A stretch of 40,466 nucleotides of DNA, taken from the IMG/VR virus record IMGVR_UViG_3300037042_000214, positions 1-40,466 of that record; one strand, 5' to 3'. How positions within the stretch are numbered: the first letter of the stretch is position 1; the number at the start of each line of letters is the position of its first letter. Source of the DNA: a virus. Position numbers and translations under genes: made by a program. The notes under the pieces are model-generated. The model made no database searches and had not been told where the DNA came from. It saw only the letters and a list, made by a program, of their open reading frames with translations. Shown piece after piece: positions 9,101 to 16,912 of the stretch.

Positions 9101-12100
9101 CCACAATCGCTTCGGCCTTGGGCCGCGCCACACCTAACAGCGTGAGGGCGTGCACCATAGGGTCTACCCCGCCGCTTGTACGAATCACCAACGGGTTCTG
9201 TAACGACGCGTACACAGGGATCACGTTACCGCCAACCACTGATGCGTACGTACTCGCAAACTCTGGATTCGGGGTCATGTAGATCCCCGCGCCTAACGCG
9301 CCGTCTTTTCCAACGCGCATGGTAGGACCATAGTCCTTATCCACCCCGCGGTACACCCGCAGCGGTTCGCCGTTTGCGTCGACGACCTTACTATCCTTGA
9401 ACCATTGATTGAACCCGTTAGTTCCGACTCGGGCTTTCGGTGCCGCTGCAGACTTCGCACCGCCCTGTACCATCCATTTACCTGCAACTCCGCGGGCCAG
9501 CGACGCTAGGTCGTCTGCCGTGAACTTCGTCACTATGCCTTTGGTACGGAGCCAGTTTCGTACAGCAGCCAGTATGCGTCGCATCAGCGGCATGTTGGGA
9601 TACCGCTCCGCTAGGTACGCAAGGCGCTCTTCGGCTACATGCTCTGATCGGGCGGCGCGTTCCAGCGCGACTTCATGAGCTTCCTGCACAGCGGTTCTAA
9701 ATGGGGAAGCCTGCGTGGACGTTAGCGCGTTCTCAATCTGGGACATAGCATCGGAATACAGCGCGTCACCGAGGATAGCCTTCCACCCAGCGTGCACTCC
9801 AGCCTCGTGGATCGCTGCTTTGATTCCGTCTGCCTTAGCTGTGTTACTTGCGATGACGGCGACGTAATCGTCATACGGCTCGTAGAACCCGCTTACATCC
9901 GCTTCGCCGGTGGCTTTTAACGCCGCGACGATCGCGCGGTCTTTAGCTGTCATACGCGGATCAGCCTCAGATTCGTACACGCGCAGACGCCCGGAATTTA
10001 TCGCTGCCAGTATAGTCTTGCCGCCGAACTCGTTAATCAGATCCCGCCCTAACTCCCGGGCCGACGCGTACCGCGGGTTCTTGCCCGGCGCTTTACGGGC
10101 GTACGGGTCAGTAGGCTCTAAACCCTCCGGCTTCCCGTAGGCTTCCCGGTCGCTCTTGGGCTTCATCCCCGGGTCGAACTCAGTTGTGGTTGTCTCGCCC
10201 GCGGAAGTCGAGAGGTTATCTCCCACCGGGAATACGTCAGTCAACCGACTAGAGTCGGGTAGCACGTAGATCTTCGAGTCGGCTGCCACGTCGCCGGAAG
10301 CGACCATAGGGCCAAACTTAACCGCGACGTTAGTGGGCACGTTTATGCACCCTTGGGAGATCCGGTTGTCCGCCGTGGTTTCGGTCGCTAGGCGTTGGTT
10401 ACGTACTTCTGCTGGTGAGCCCAGATAAACTGAGTGTACCGCGACGAACGAGTGGGGTGTTGCCGTCTCCGCCAACCTAAACGCCGGGCCGTAATTCGGG
10501 TCTTCGTACGGCTCCATCGAGAACTCCCCCGCCGGGGTGATCTTTTCCGCCGCGGTGTACAGATACGGCGCTTTATCGACCGGGTTCATGACGTCGCCCT
10601 TGGCTGCGCCAACGAGCACTGGGGTAGAGAACTGCAGCTTGCCGTCGCCGTTGAATACGTGCATCACTGCGTTCGGCTTGTCTACGACGAAATACGCCTT
10701 GCCGTTCCCGCGGTTCAGGGCGTGATTAGCTATTAGCCGTGCGTCGGCAGATACACTCTTCCCTGCAGTATCTACCGTTTGTGCATATGCCGTCGTAGGA
10801 GCTACTGGAACTATCACCTGCGTAATAGGTGCACCCACGTTGAAATTGAGCGCCACCGCGACCGACATCATACCTTGCTTAATCTGGGCAACGAGGTCGC
10901 GGACGACCTTCTTCAGGTGCATCAACTTGGAACCGCCGAGCATCGCCGCTACGTACTCCTGCAGCTTCTGGATGCCCGTGCGGTAATCCCCGTTACCTAG
11001 CTGCGGGTGAGTGGTTACGAGCTCTACGTCTGCATCGGACAGGGCTCCGTGTAACGCATCGCGCGCGTTGTTCTGCAGGTTCTCCCTGCGCTGTACGCTA
11101 AGATTTTGGGTGGTCTCGTTCTCAGCGATAACCCGCGCGCGTATAGCAGCGTTCAATGTCTTGACCCGCGCACCATCAGGCGAGCGACTACCTTGCTCTG
11201 AAATGAGCTCGTCCTCGAGCTCGGCGGTTGTGTAGTCGGCAAACTCGTCGGCTACCTCGTCGGCTACCTTCGGCTCTACCTTCGGCTCTACCTTCGGCTC
11301 TACCTTCGGCTCTACCTTCGGCTCTACCTTCGGCTCTGGCTGCGTCTCTACCTTCGGCTCTACCTTCGGCTCTACCTTCGGCTCTACCTTCGGCTCTACC
11401 TTCGGCTCTACCGCTGCACGGCGAGTGTCGTAATCCTTCACAAACGCGGCGGCGGCATCCGCATCATTACCCTGCCGTAGCTTCCGCGCGGCTTTACCGT
11501 CCTTGGAGTTCCCTGCTTCAGCAGAGATCTCGTTCAACCGCGTGAGCGTAGCAACGACGTCTACAGGCTCTACCTTCGGCTCTGGCTGCGTCTCTACCTT
11601 CGGCTCTACCTTCGGCTCTACCTGCGTCTCTGGCTGCGTCTCTGGCTGCGTCTCTGGCTGCGTCTCTGGCTGCGTCTCTGGCTGCGTCTCTGGCTGCGTC
11701 TCCGCCTTCGCGGCAGCGGCGGCCTTCCTCGCTTCAGTCTTCGGTTGCAGTGTGGTAACGTCCAACTTGCCCTGCTTACGCGACATCGCGTTGTATTTTG
11801 CGGTAGCCCACTGCGCGGGGTACAGCTCCTTAGCCAGCTGCTCAATGTCGGTCACCGCGTCCGTGTTACCCTCGGCACGGGCAGCGCGCAGGTCGCTCAG
11901 TAGGGCGGCAATGGCGGGGGGTTTAGGTTCAACGGGATCGGCGGGCATTGCACCGAAACCAAATTCACCCTGCGTGCCAAACGGCTGGTTCTCGAACTCC
12001 TGCTGACGCTGGGTCTCGAACATCATCTCTGTCTGGTCGGCCTTTTCTTGGTCGTGTTCCGCCCAGCGCCCTTCGTTTATAGCTTTAAGCTCGTCGGGTG

Positions 12101-14126
12101 ACGGATTACGCTTGTATTTATCCTTGAACCTCTGCAGCCGCTCTGCGTCGGCTTGTTTCCGCTTGTCCTCTTCCGCTTTCTGCTGCGCGAGGTTACCCTC
12201 TATATCAATCTCGGTCTGCTGCTGCATTAGCGGCAGGGCCTCTACCACATCACCTACACCTGTGATGTTGCTCGTCTCAGCGACCCGCGTCAGAACTTCA
12301 CGGACCTTGGCTACATCGGCTTCGTTGTCGAGGTTAAGTCCTATCAGCGACCGTAGGGGCTTACTGCGTGTAGCAGACGGACCGAAGCCACGCACGAGCC
12401 AATCACGGGTTACGAGGTTGGGCTGCGCTGTTTCTATCGTCGTGCCAAACGTGTCTCCCTCGGGGGAGGGTGTAAGCTCAAACGCCGGTTTAGTAGGAGC
12501 AGGAGCAGGAGTAGGAGTAGGAGTAGGAGTAGGAGTAGGAGTAGGAGCAGGAGTAGGAGTAGGAGTAGGAGTAGGAGCGTCGAAATCAAACCCCATCTGC
12601 GTCTTGTCAGTATTAGCCATACTGCCGCTGCCCATGTCGAGGCGCTCGGTTTTGATGCGTACCGACTCAGTCAGGGCTTTAATCTTACCCAGTGCTGCGT
12701 CCATCTCCGATTGCGACTGCGCGTTACGGAAGTCAGTATTCGCGGCATCTAGCTTCTTATGGTCCGATTTCAGTTGCTTCTCGAGCTTCTGTTCGCCGGT
12801 GTCAGTGTACCCGCCGTAGCCTACTAAGTTCTTGTTCTCGTTAGCTATTTCAGTCTGGTATCGCTGCGCTTCTTCTAGGCGGCCCTGCGCCATCAGCTTG
12901 TCGCGCTCGACAGAGAGGGACGCTATGCGCGCTTTGGACGCACGCTGGCGCTCCAGAAGAATCTGCTCAGGCTGCACACCGCGGGATTCAGCCTCGTTCA
13001 GAACGTCACGCGTTAAAGTCTCTACGTGCGACTTAACAGTGTCAGGAGTTTCCTCGAACCCCGGCAACGTGGCGGTAGGACCGCCAGCCAGAATACGCTC
13101 GGATCTAGCCGCTTTGGCCTGCGCCGCGGCTGCTTCTGCTCGTTGGGCTTGCTGCACTTGCTGCTCTTGCGCTGCTGCCTTGGCGTCTGCGCGTCGCGCT
13201 TGCCCTACCTCCATGCGGCGGCCCGTCAAACCAAAGGCCGGGGAAAGCAGCGCGGCACCTACAGCGCTCTCCTCGTATTCGCCCATAGCTTCTTTGCCGC
13301 CTAACGGCAGCCCCGCCTGCCAACGCTCTAGCGCTTGCTGCGACACCTCGGCGGGCACTTCAGCGAGCAGCGTACGCCCAGTACCAACCCCCAACGACTT
13401 CATCCATCCTTCCGAGGACAGCTCCTTCGCGGCTTGCTTCGTAGCCTCTCGCTCCCCCATACCGAATAGACGCTGTAAACCTGCTACGCGCAGGGTCACT
13501 AAATCCAGCGCCGCCTGACCACCCGCGGCGACCCCAGCTTTGCCGAACTGCCATTCTGGCGCGGCTTGCCCCTGCTGCCGCGCAGCCTCACGCTCAGCGG
13601 CTTGACGACGTATGTCGCTGCCATAGTGCTCAAGCCCTAATAGGCCCGCAGCCGCGAGGCCGCCGACTAACTTCGCCTGCGGAGCTGGAGCATACCGTGC
13701 CGCAGCTAGACCCCCTAACGCCGCAGGTGCCATAGCACCAACGGACGATCCGAACCCCTGCTTACTTAGCCCCCACAGCTCCCTAGCCGCCTCGCCGTAT
13801 TCGCCTCTGTTAAACGCGCTTTTAGCGTCTCCCCATGCCCAGCTAGGATCCCCCGCGCCTTCGAGCTGCTTACGCTCTAGTTCGAGATTCCCCGGTTGTG
13901 CTGTCTGCTGCACTGCCCGCGCACTACCGACGGTTGCGTCCCCTAGCGCACGCTCGAACGACTCGACGAGCCCCGGTCGAGCGGCTTTCCACGCTTCCCT
14001 CTGCGGGAGTATGTCGTTTTCGATGGCCGATAAAATATCGGCGTCGCTCATATCGACAGGGAAGTTAATAGGCCCAATACCCGGGATGTTGATCGGCCTG
14101 ACGTTGCTCTTGGATTTAGTCGCCAT
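6192..14126 (-). CDS. Giant polyvalent ejection-type virion protein, 2644 aa (metallopeptidase-like, L,D-transpeptidase and ADP-ribosyltransferase domains)
   Basis: Last gene of the virion operon. Regions in order: an N-terminal segment with MSDADILSAIENDIL; a hydrophobic Ala/Gly-rich stretch (about 135-175); coiled-coil and Gln/Ala-rich parts; a Pro-Thr array (about 515-545); KVEP and PETQ arrays (about 808-955); a YkuD L,D-transpeptidase domain (about 1115-1290) with H1231 and ISQGCINV (C1260); a zinc-peptidase-like HEAGVHAGW (1440-1448); an ADP-ribosyltransferase domain (about 1572-1735; VYRG at 1591-1594, then GAGIYMTP and YNPTQVKSA); and a long helical C-terminus resembling LPD38 of phage polyvalent proteins, with a hydrophobic stretch (LAALGLLFAMAAG). 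Such proteins are packaged and ejected with the DNA. The transpeptidase may remodel peptidoglycan during entry and the transferase may modify host proteins; both are inferred. Confidence 0.85.
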   Translation of the reverse strand: MATKSKSNVRPINIPGIGPINFPVDMSDADILSAIENDILPQREAWKAARPGLVESFERALGDATVGSARAVQQTAQPGNLELERKQLEGAGDPSWAWGDAKSAFNRGEYGEAARELWGLSKQGFGSSVGAMAPAALGGLAAARYAPAPQAKLVGGLAAAGLLGLEHYGSDIRRQAAEREAARQQGQAAPEWQFGKAGVAAGGQAALDLVTLRVAGLQRLFGMGEREATKQAAKELSSEGWMKSLGVGTGRTLLAEVPAEVSQQALERWQAGLPLGGKEAMGEYEESAVGAALLSPAFGLTGRRMEVGQARRADAKAAAQEQQVQQAQRAEAAAAQAKAARSERILAGGPTATLPGFEETPDTVKSHVETLTRDVLNEAESRGVQPEQILLERQRASKARIASLSVERDKLMAQGRLEEAQRYQTEIANENKNLVGYGGYTDTGEQKLEKQLKSDHKKLDAANTDFRNAQSQSEMDAALGKIKALTESVRIKTERLDMGSGSMANTDKTQMGFDFDAPTPTPTPTPAPTPTPTPTPTPTPAPAPTKPAFELTPSPEGDTFGTTIETAQPNLVTRDWLVRGFGPSATRSKPLRSLIGLNLDNEADVAKVREVLTRVAETSNITGVGDVVEALPLMQQQTEIDIEGNLAQQKAEEDKRKQADAERLQRFKDKYKRNPSPDELKAINEGRWAEHDQEKADQTEMMFETQRQQEFENQPFGTQGEFGFGAMPADPVEPKPPAIAALLSDLRAARAEGNTDAVTDIEQLAKELYPAQWATAKYNAMSRKQGKLDVTTLQPKTEARKAAAAAKAETQPETQPETQPETQPETQPETQPETQVEPKVEPKVETQPEPKVEPVDVVATLTRLNEISAEAGNSKDGKAARKLRQGNDADAAAAFVKDYDTRRAAVEPKVEPKVEPKVEPKVEPKVETQPEPKVEPKVEPKVEPKVEPKVEPKVADEVADEFADYTTAELEDELISEQGSRSPDGARVKTLNAAIRARVIAENETTQNLSVQRRENLQNNARDALHGALSDADVELVTTHPQLGNGDYRTGIQKLQEYVAAMLGGSKLMHLKKVVRDLVAQIKQGMMSVAVALNFNVGAPITQVIVPVAPTTAYAQTVDTAGKSVSADARLIANHALNRGNGKAYFVVDKPNAVMHVFNGDGKLQFSTPVLVGAAKGDVMNPVDKAPYLYTAAEKITPAGEFSMEPYEDPNYGPAFRLAETATPHSFVAVHSVYLGSPAEVRNQRLATETTADNRISQGCINVPTNVAVKFGPMVASGDVAADSKIYVLPDSSRLTDVFPVGDNLSTSAGETTTTEFDPGMKPKSDREAYGKPEGLEPTDPYARKAPGKNPRYASARELGRDLINEFGGKTILAAINSGRLRVYESEADPRMTAKDRAIVAALKATGEADVSGFYEPYDDYVAVIASNTAKADGIKAAIHEAGVHAGWKAILGDALYSDAMSQIENALTSTQASPFRTAVQEAHEVALERAARSEHVAEERLAYLAERYPNMPLMRRILAAVRNWLRTKGIVTKFTADDLASLARGVAGKWMVQGGAKSAAAPKARVGTNGFNQWFKDSKVVDANGEPLRVYRGVDKDYGPTMRVGKDGALGAGIYMTPNPEFASTYASVVGGNVIPVYASLQNPLVIRTSGGVDPMVHALTLLGVARPKAEAIVEKAYDEQGYVGKQVMTRARAQGYDGLMQYRDGELTELVAYNPTQVKSAVGNDGSYSATSSNITARKSAPEATASEGGRILADTGYVAPPVDNRPASAKVKAAMAGYTPTKTLASNAYDWTMSKLDVAYATEKRIRARTEDYEAGEMATKLGLIAQIGHLRAVTGYALEGGGAEMGTDGYFKATNSEFSGNAIQQQLLDMAKVHGLTYHEARLFANSAMEARRVEGLYKAYDNAMERAAALEAAGKTKAAKQLRETAEMRVPRHMDRDTATKRLELFGAYPEIEEVVRLKNGMRKWIADFAVQSGVWARATADTLLENADWIPFRREFSEDEQASMDEARAYVTSKLQPTYKQAPFKGSEREVTDLTDNFEQWAMYMLHNSMRNATTSTLIADAVKFGAAEYVGDAKLGAENRTVRFFDNGVKKYALFDNPLEAAMFNANLADPEVSKFVRVFNQIFRNSIIAAPTFSAKQLFMDTQTAMLNSGLPPSFAAKLPGLVAKEMAALVRGERTEAHKVLRARGFAGSGTDVGVLQSEYLKKATGYHGDEAKDRSMFAKARDWGLEQAMHSDNAIRQALYITAKDAGWSETDAIKLAADIINFRRKTNSKTLTFFAAYTPFFTAAMASMRADLAVLGGRGLTSQSRGEVYKRYLQNASMLAALGLLFAMAAGDDEEYQNMSPEQRARQLTIPGMGGWGIPRRPSLTNLLPIAVEMMYNQTTDSASVDSKRLYTAASTLLIGAAAMPEPLPAPVRQLAEQAMNHNLFTGDALVGFSLSKVDAWRQFGSSTSSLARGWGETMEAVGLGNIAIASPVRVDHFLRGMFGAAGAMGLLTTNIVASTVGGRPAMSAKDFAASIPGFTMPGAREFNNSERNDMYDAMARLSKIATTANALKSEGNVEEYHKYVEAHREQLVANKQLERVSDQLAKIRKRIRIVTESDMPNDEKTTEIRRMKEIEAAYIKQLDIKGLRERVL
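11263..11413 (-). repeat. 12-bp tandem repeats coding for (KVEP)n in the giant protein
   Basis: The unit CTTCGGCTCTAC (plus strand) repeats about a dozen times, interrupted once by a TGGCTGCGTCTC (PETQ) unit. It encodes a charged Lys-Val-Glu-Pro linker. Because the unit is a multiple of three, slippage would change linker length without a frameshift. Confidence 0.9.
11564..11701 (-). repeat. 12-bp tandem repeats coding for (PETQ)n and (KVEP)n
   Basis: A second array of the same kind, mainly the TGGCTGCGTCTC unit (Pro-Glu-Thr-Gln) with a few KVEP units at one end. It is separated from the first array by a short folded segment coding for about 45 residues. The two unit types are mixed in both arrays, which points to exchange between them. 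Confidence 0.9.
12493..12577 (-). repeat. 6-bp tandem repeats coding for (Pro-Thr)n / (Pro-Ala)n
   Basis: The hexamer GTAGGA (with GCAGGA variants) is repeated about 14 times on the plus strand and encodes a Pro-Thr/Pro-Ala linker in the giant protein. On the plus strand it looks like a row of AGGAG sites, but no plus-strand gene uses them. It is a likely slippage site that keeps the frame. Confidence 0.9.
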
Positions 14127-14143
14127 GTAACGCCTTTTGCTGG

Positions 14144-16912
14144 TTACTTACCGTGCGGCACGTAAATGTCGCCTTCGAGCCTGCCTTTTCCACCCGGTGC
14201 GGCAGGGGGCACGACCGTGTTGCCCGACACGGCGGCCCACGCACTCATAACAGTGTCCAACTGCGCCTGCAACGCCGCTCTCGCTTTGGGGTCCATCTCG
14301 TTTTTCAGAGCCGCCGTTAAATTATCGGCGTGTTGCACGTAGTACTTAATACGCTCGGCTTTCTCGGCGCGGCTGATCGCTGCCGCTTGGGTGTGACCTT
14401 GCTGGGTTTGAATCCGCTCATACTCTTTATTATGCCGGGCAGTCTCAGTGATCTTGAGTCCTTCTTGGTGCAACCCTGCGAGCGAGGCGAGACGCGAAGC
14501 GTTAGCTTCGTACGTCTTCCAGTCGTTGTCCTTAGCGGCCTTCTCCATAGCGAGCTCTGCCGCTGTGATCTCTTTCTCGAGGTCACGTAGGTCTTTCTTG
14601 CCTGCAGCATAGGCTTCAAGGCCCTTGATGCCGCCAGCACCCATGTTGGTCATAGCGTGCGGAGAAGTGCCCGCCATCATAGACAAACCAGCCTGCATGA
14701 GTCCCATGTTGAACGGCTCATCCTTACGGGCGTCGACTCGGTCTTGCAGCTTCTTAAGCAGGGCCGTTTCTTTGTCCGTGTTGTACTTCGTCGGTTCCAA
14801 AGCAGCGAGCGCCCCCATAGTACTCTTCAGGTCCATCGGGAACGCGGACGGCAGAACGTTAGTCAGCGCGGGGGTGGGTACGATTGTAGGTGTAAGGGCT
14901 TTGGGCTTCGGTTTCCCAACGACCACTCTGTTAATAGGGGTAGCTTGGATGGCCGCAGCGCCCGGAGTAGTTGACCCCGTTTGCGTATCTCCCATAGCGC
15001 GCCGCGCTTCATTATCGACCTCTGTAGGCAATGGCTGCGGGGGCGCGATACTCTCGCCCGCGGCCTTAGCTATAGATGCGGGGACTCCGCGTGCAAGGTG
15101 CCCAACGAGCCCCGCAACACCCTTCTGCACCCAAGGAGGCGTACCAGTATCTGCAGCGGCGTACGTCTCTGCGAGGTTCTGCGGTCGAGTAGACTTGAAC
15201 CGAGTGTTTAGCCCGGCGAATTCCGCATCCGGTAGTTTTAGTCCGGTACCGCGCTGCTGCCACGTCCCGTCGGTATTCTGATCCCAGCTGCCTTTACCAA
15301 ACACCTCAAGACTCATGTTGCTGGCCGCGACGGGAGCAACAGGATTGCCGGGAGCCGCAGGGGCAGAGCCCGCAACTCTAAACTCGCCTTTGGGGTCGAA
15401 AGCGTGCGGGAACTGGGTTTTAGCATTAGCGTATTCGATCGGAATCCGCGGCCCGCCCCCAGCAGGTTGGATCTCGTATCTTGTTCTACCCGGGATGCCG
15501 AGGAACGTGTCAGCGACTCGATGCAATACAGGGACTTGGCCCCTGTCGGCGAACGCGAGCGGCCTTTGGGTTTTGGCGTCGTACGACTCCCCGAGGATCT
15601 CTTTGATCTGGGCTTCGGTGTAGGTCCCCGGCGGCAGTACCCCCGGGATCTCGTACAGGGTAGTCGGTCGGGGGCTCTCATAGAGCGTGAAGTCGCTGGG
15701 TTCTTCGATCGCGGAGCTCGCATAGACCGCATCGTTCGCCATCTGCGCACCACCAGAAGACATATCACCCCCGGCAACACCGCGAGCCGCAGGTGCAGCC
15801 AACAGACTGCGTACCCCAGCGCCGCTGGCCTTTGTAGCGGAAGCACGGACGGGAGCACTGCTCAGATCGGCACCACCAGAAGGCATAGCACCACCGGCAA
15901 CACCGCGAGCACCCGCAGGGGCGGCCAACAGACTGCCAACACCAGCGCCACGCGTCGAACCTGCGGGAGCGGAAGCACGGACGGGAGCACTGCTCAGATC
16001 GGCACCACCAGAAGGCATAGCACCACCGGCAACACCGCGTGAACCACCGGCGACTACATCTAAGAGGCTCTGCAGCCCGGCGGAAGGAGCCTCACCTGCG
16101 GGAGCGGAAGCACGAGCGGGGGTAACACTCGTTTCAGTATCACGCGCCAACGCTGGACGGGCTAGAACATTCGTAACCGCTTGGTCATCTGCAGGAACCA
16201 CAGACGGGGCGGCGGGGTTTACAGAGGGGGTCAGAGGAACTACGGCGCTCTTAGATCCTGCAGGGGGTTGGGGCTCCGCAACTTTAGTTGACGCGGGGCC
16301 TACCGTGGGCTTGTCTTCCTTCCGGGGAGCGGTCACGAACGGCATCAGCTCATCACGATGCGCGGGGTTGGTGCCCATACTCATAGTAAAACTACCCGGC
16401 GAACCGCTGAGCAGGTCCTCGCGGCTACCCATATACCAATTTATACGGCCATGTGAGTCTTCGAGCGGAAACTCAGCGTATGCCGAATCTATACCCAACC
16501 GTTTCATTACTTGCTCGAGCGTCTCACCTCGAGCGTTACGCACTACCTCCGGCGCTTTCTTAGCTTCCGGTTTCGGTTTCGGTTTCTTACTACTCTGCGT
16601 GTACCGCTTCGAATCCTTCGGATCGCCGCCTTGGGCGAACGACACAATACCGCCATCGGCAAACGCAGGCGGCTCCATCGGCAGCGCAGCGATACCCTGC
16701 TCCATCCCCGGCGTAGCGGCTTGGCTTATCTCTTCAGCTACCGTACTCTTGGGGGCTTCGTTAGCCGCGCCTGCGGACTGACGCATCTTCTGACGGCGCT
16801 GCATCTCAGACAAGACTAGAAACTGCGGGCTCGCACCCGTGTTCATCTGCTCTGCCAGCTGGCGGTCGGAGAGGTCCTTAAGATGGTTCTGGACGGATAG
16901 TAAATTCATCAT
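14144..16912 (-). CDS. Large low-complexity virion protein, 922 aa
   Basis: I do not know a defined function. The N-terminus (NHLKDLSDRQLAEQMNTG, then PQFLVLSEMQRRQKMRQ) and the FADGGIVSFAQGGDP motif at about 80-95 match a group of virion-associated proteins I recall from uncultured aquatic phages. The middle is Ala/Pro/Gly/Ser-rich with three copies of a GVAGGAMPSGGADLSSAPVR unit, two of them from a perfect 71-bp DNA repeat. The last third (about 690-880) is helical and probably coiled-coil, with LEKEITAAELAMEKAAKDND-type heptads. The start overlaps the previous stop (ATGATG/TGA), and the gene lies just before the giant ejection protein. It may be an internal or ejected protein; this is inferred from order and composition. 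Confidence 0.7.
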   Translation of the reverse strand: MMNLLSVQNHLKDLSDRQLAEQMNTGASPQFLVLSEMQRRQKMRQSAGAANEAPKSTVAEEISQAATPGMEQGIAALPMEPPAFADGGIVSFAQGGDPKDSKRYTQSSKKPKPKPEAKKAPEVVRNARGETLEQVMKRLGIDSAYAEFPLEDSHGRINWYMGSREDLLSGSPGSFTMSMGTNPAHRDELMPFVTAPRKEDKPTVGPASTKVAEPQPPAGSKSAVVPLTPSVNPAAPSVVPADDQAVTNVLARPALARDTETSVTPARASAPAGEAPSAGLQSLLDVVAGGSRGVAGGAMPSGGADLSSAPVRASAPAGSTRGAGVGSLLAAPAGARGVAGGAMPSGGADLSSAPVRASATKASGAGVRSLLAAPAARGVAGGDMSSGGAQMANDAVYASSAIEEPSDFTLYESPRPTTLYEIPGVLPPGTYTEAQIKEILGESYDAKTQRPLAFADRGQVPVLHRVADTFLGIPGRTRYEIQPAGGGPRIPIEYANAKTQFPHAFDPKGEFRVAGSAPAAPGNPVAPVAASNMSLEVFGKGSWDQNTDGTWQQRGTGLKLPDAEFAGLNTRFKSTRPQNLAETYAAADTGTPPWVQKGVAGLVGHLARGVPASIAKAAGESIAPPQPLPTEVDNEARRAMGDTQTGSTTPGAAAIQATPINRVVVGKPKPKALTPTIVPTPALTNVLPSAFPMDLKSTMGALAALEPTKYNTDKETALLKKLQDRVDARKDEPFNMGLMQAGLSMMAGTSPHAMTNMGAGGIKGLEAYAAGKKDLRDLEKEITAAELAMEKAAKDNDWKTYEANASRLASLAGLHQEGLKITETARHNKEYERIQTQQGHTQAAAISRAEKAERIKYYVQHADNLTAALKNEMDPKARAALQAQLDTVMSAWAAVSGNTVVPPAAPGGKGRLEGDIYVPHGK
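15837..16039 (-). repeat. Perfect 71-bp direct repeat inside the 922-aa gene
   Basis: Copies at 15837-15907 and 15969-16039 appear identical base for base and encode the GVAGGAMPSGGADLSSAPVR unit. A third, diverged copy lies between about 15720 and 15790. Identity at synonymous positions means a recent duplication or gene conversion. Confidence 0.88.

Noticed and set aside
12493-12577. Row of AGGAGT motifs on the plus strand as ribosome sites or a regulatory array
   Set aside because: It is the reverse complement of Pro-Thr codons in the giant gene and no plus-strand gene follows.
12112-12819. Plus-strand frame of 235 codons with a Gly-Val repeat
   Set aside because: It lies fully inside the giant gene, has no ribosome site, and its repeat is the shadow of the Pro-Thr array.
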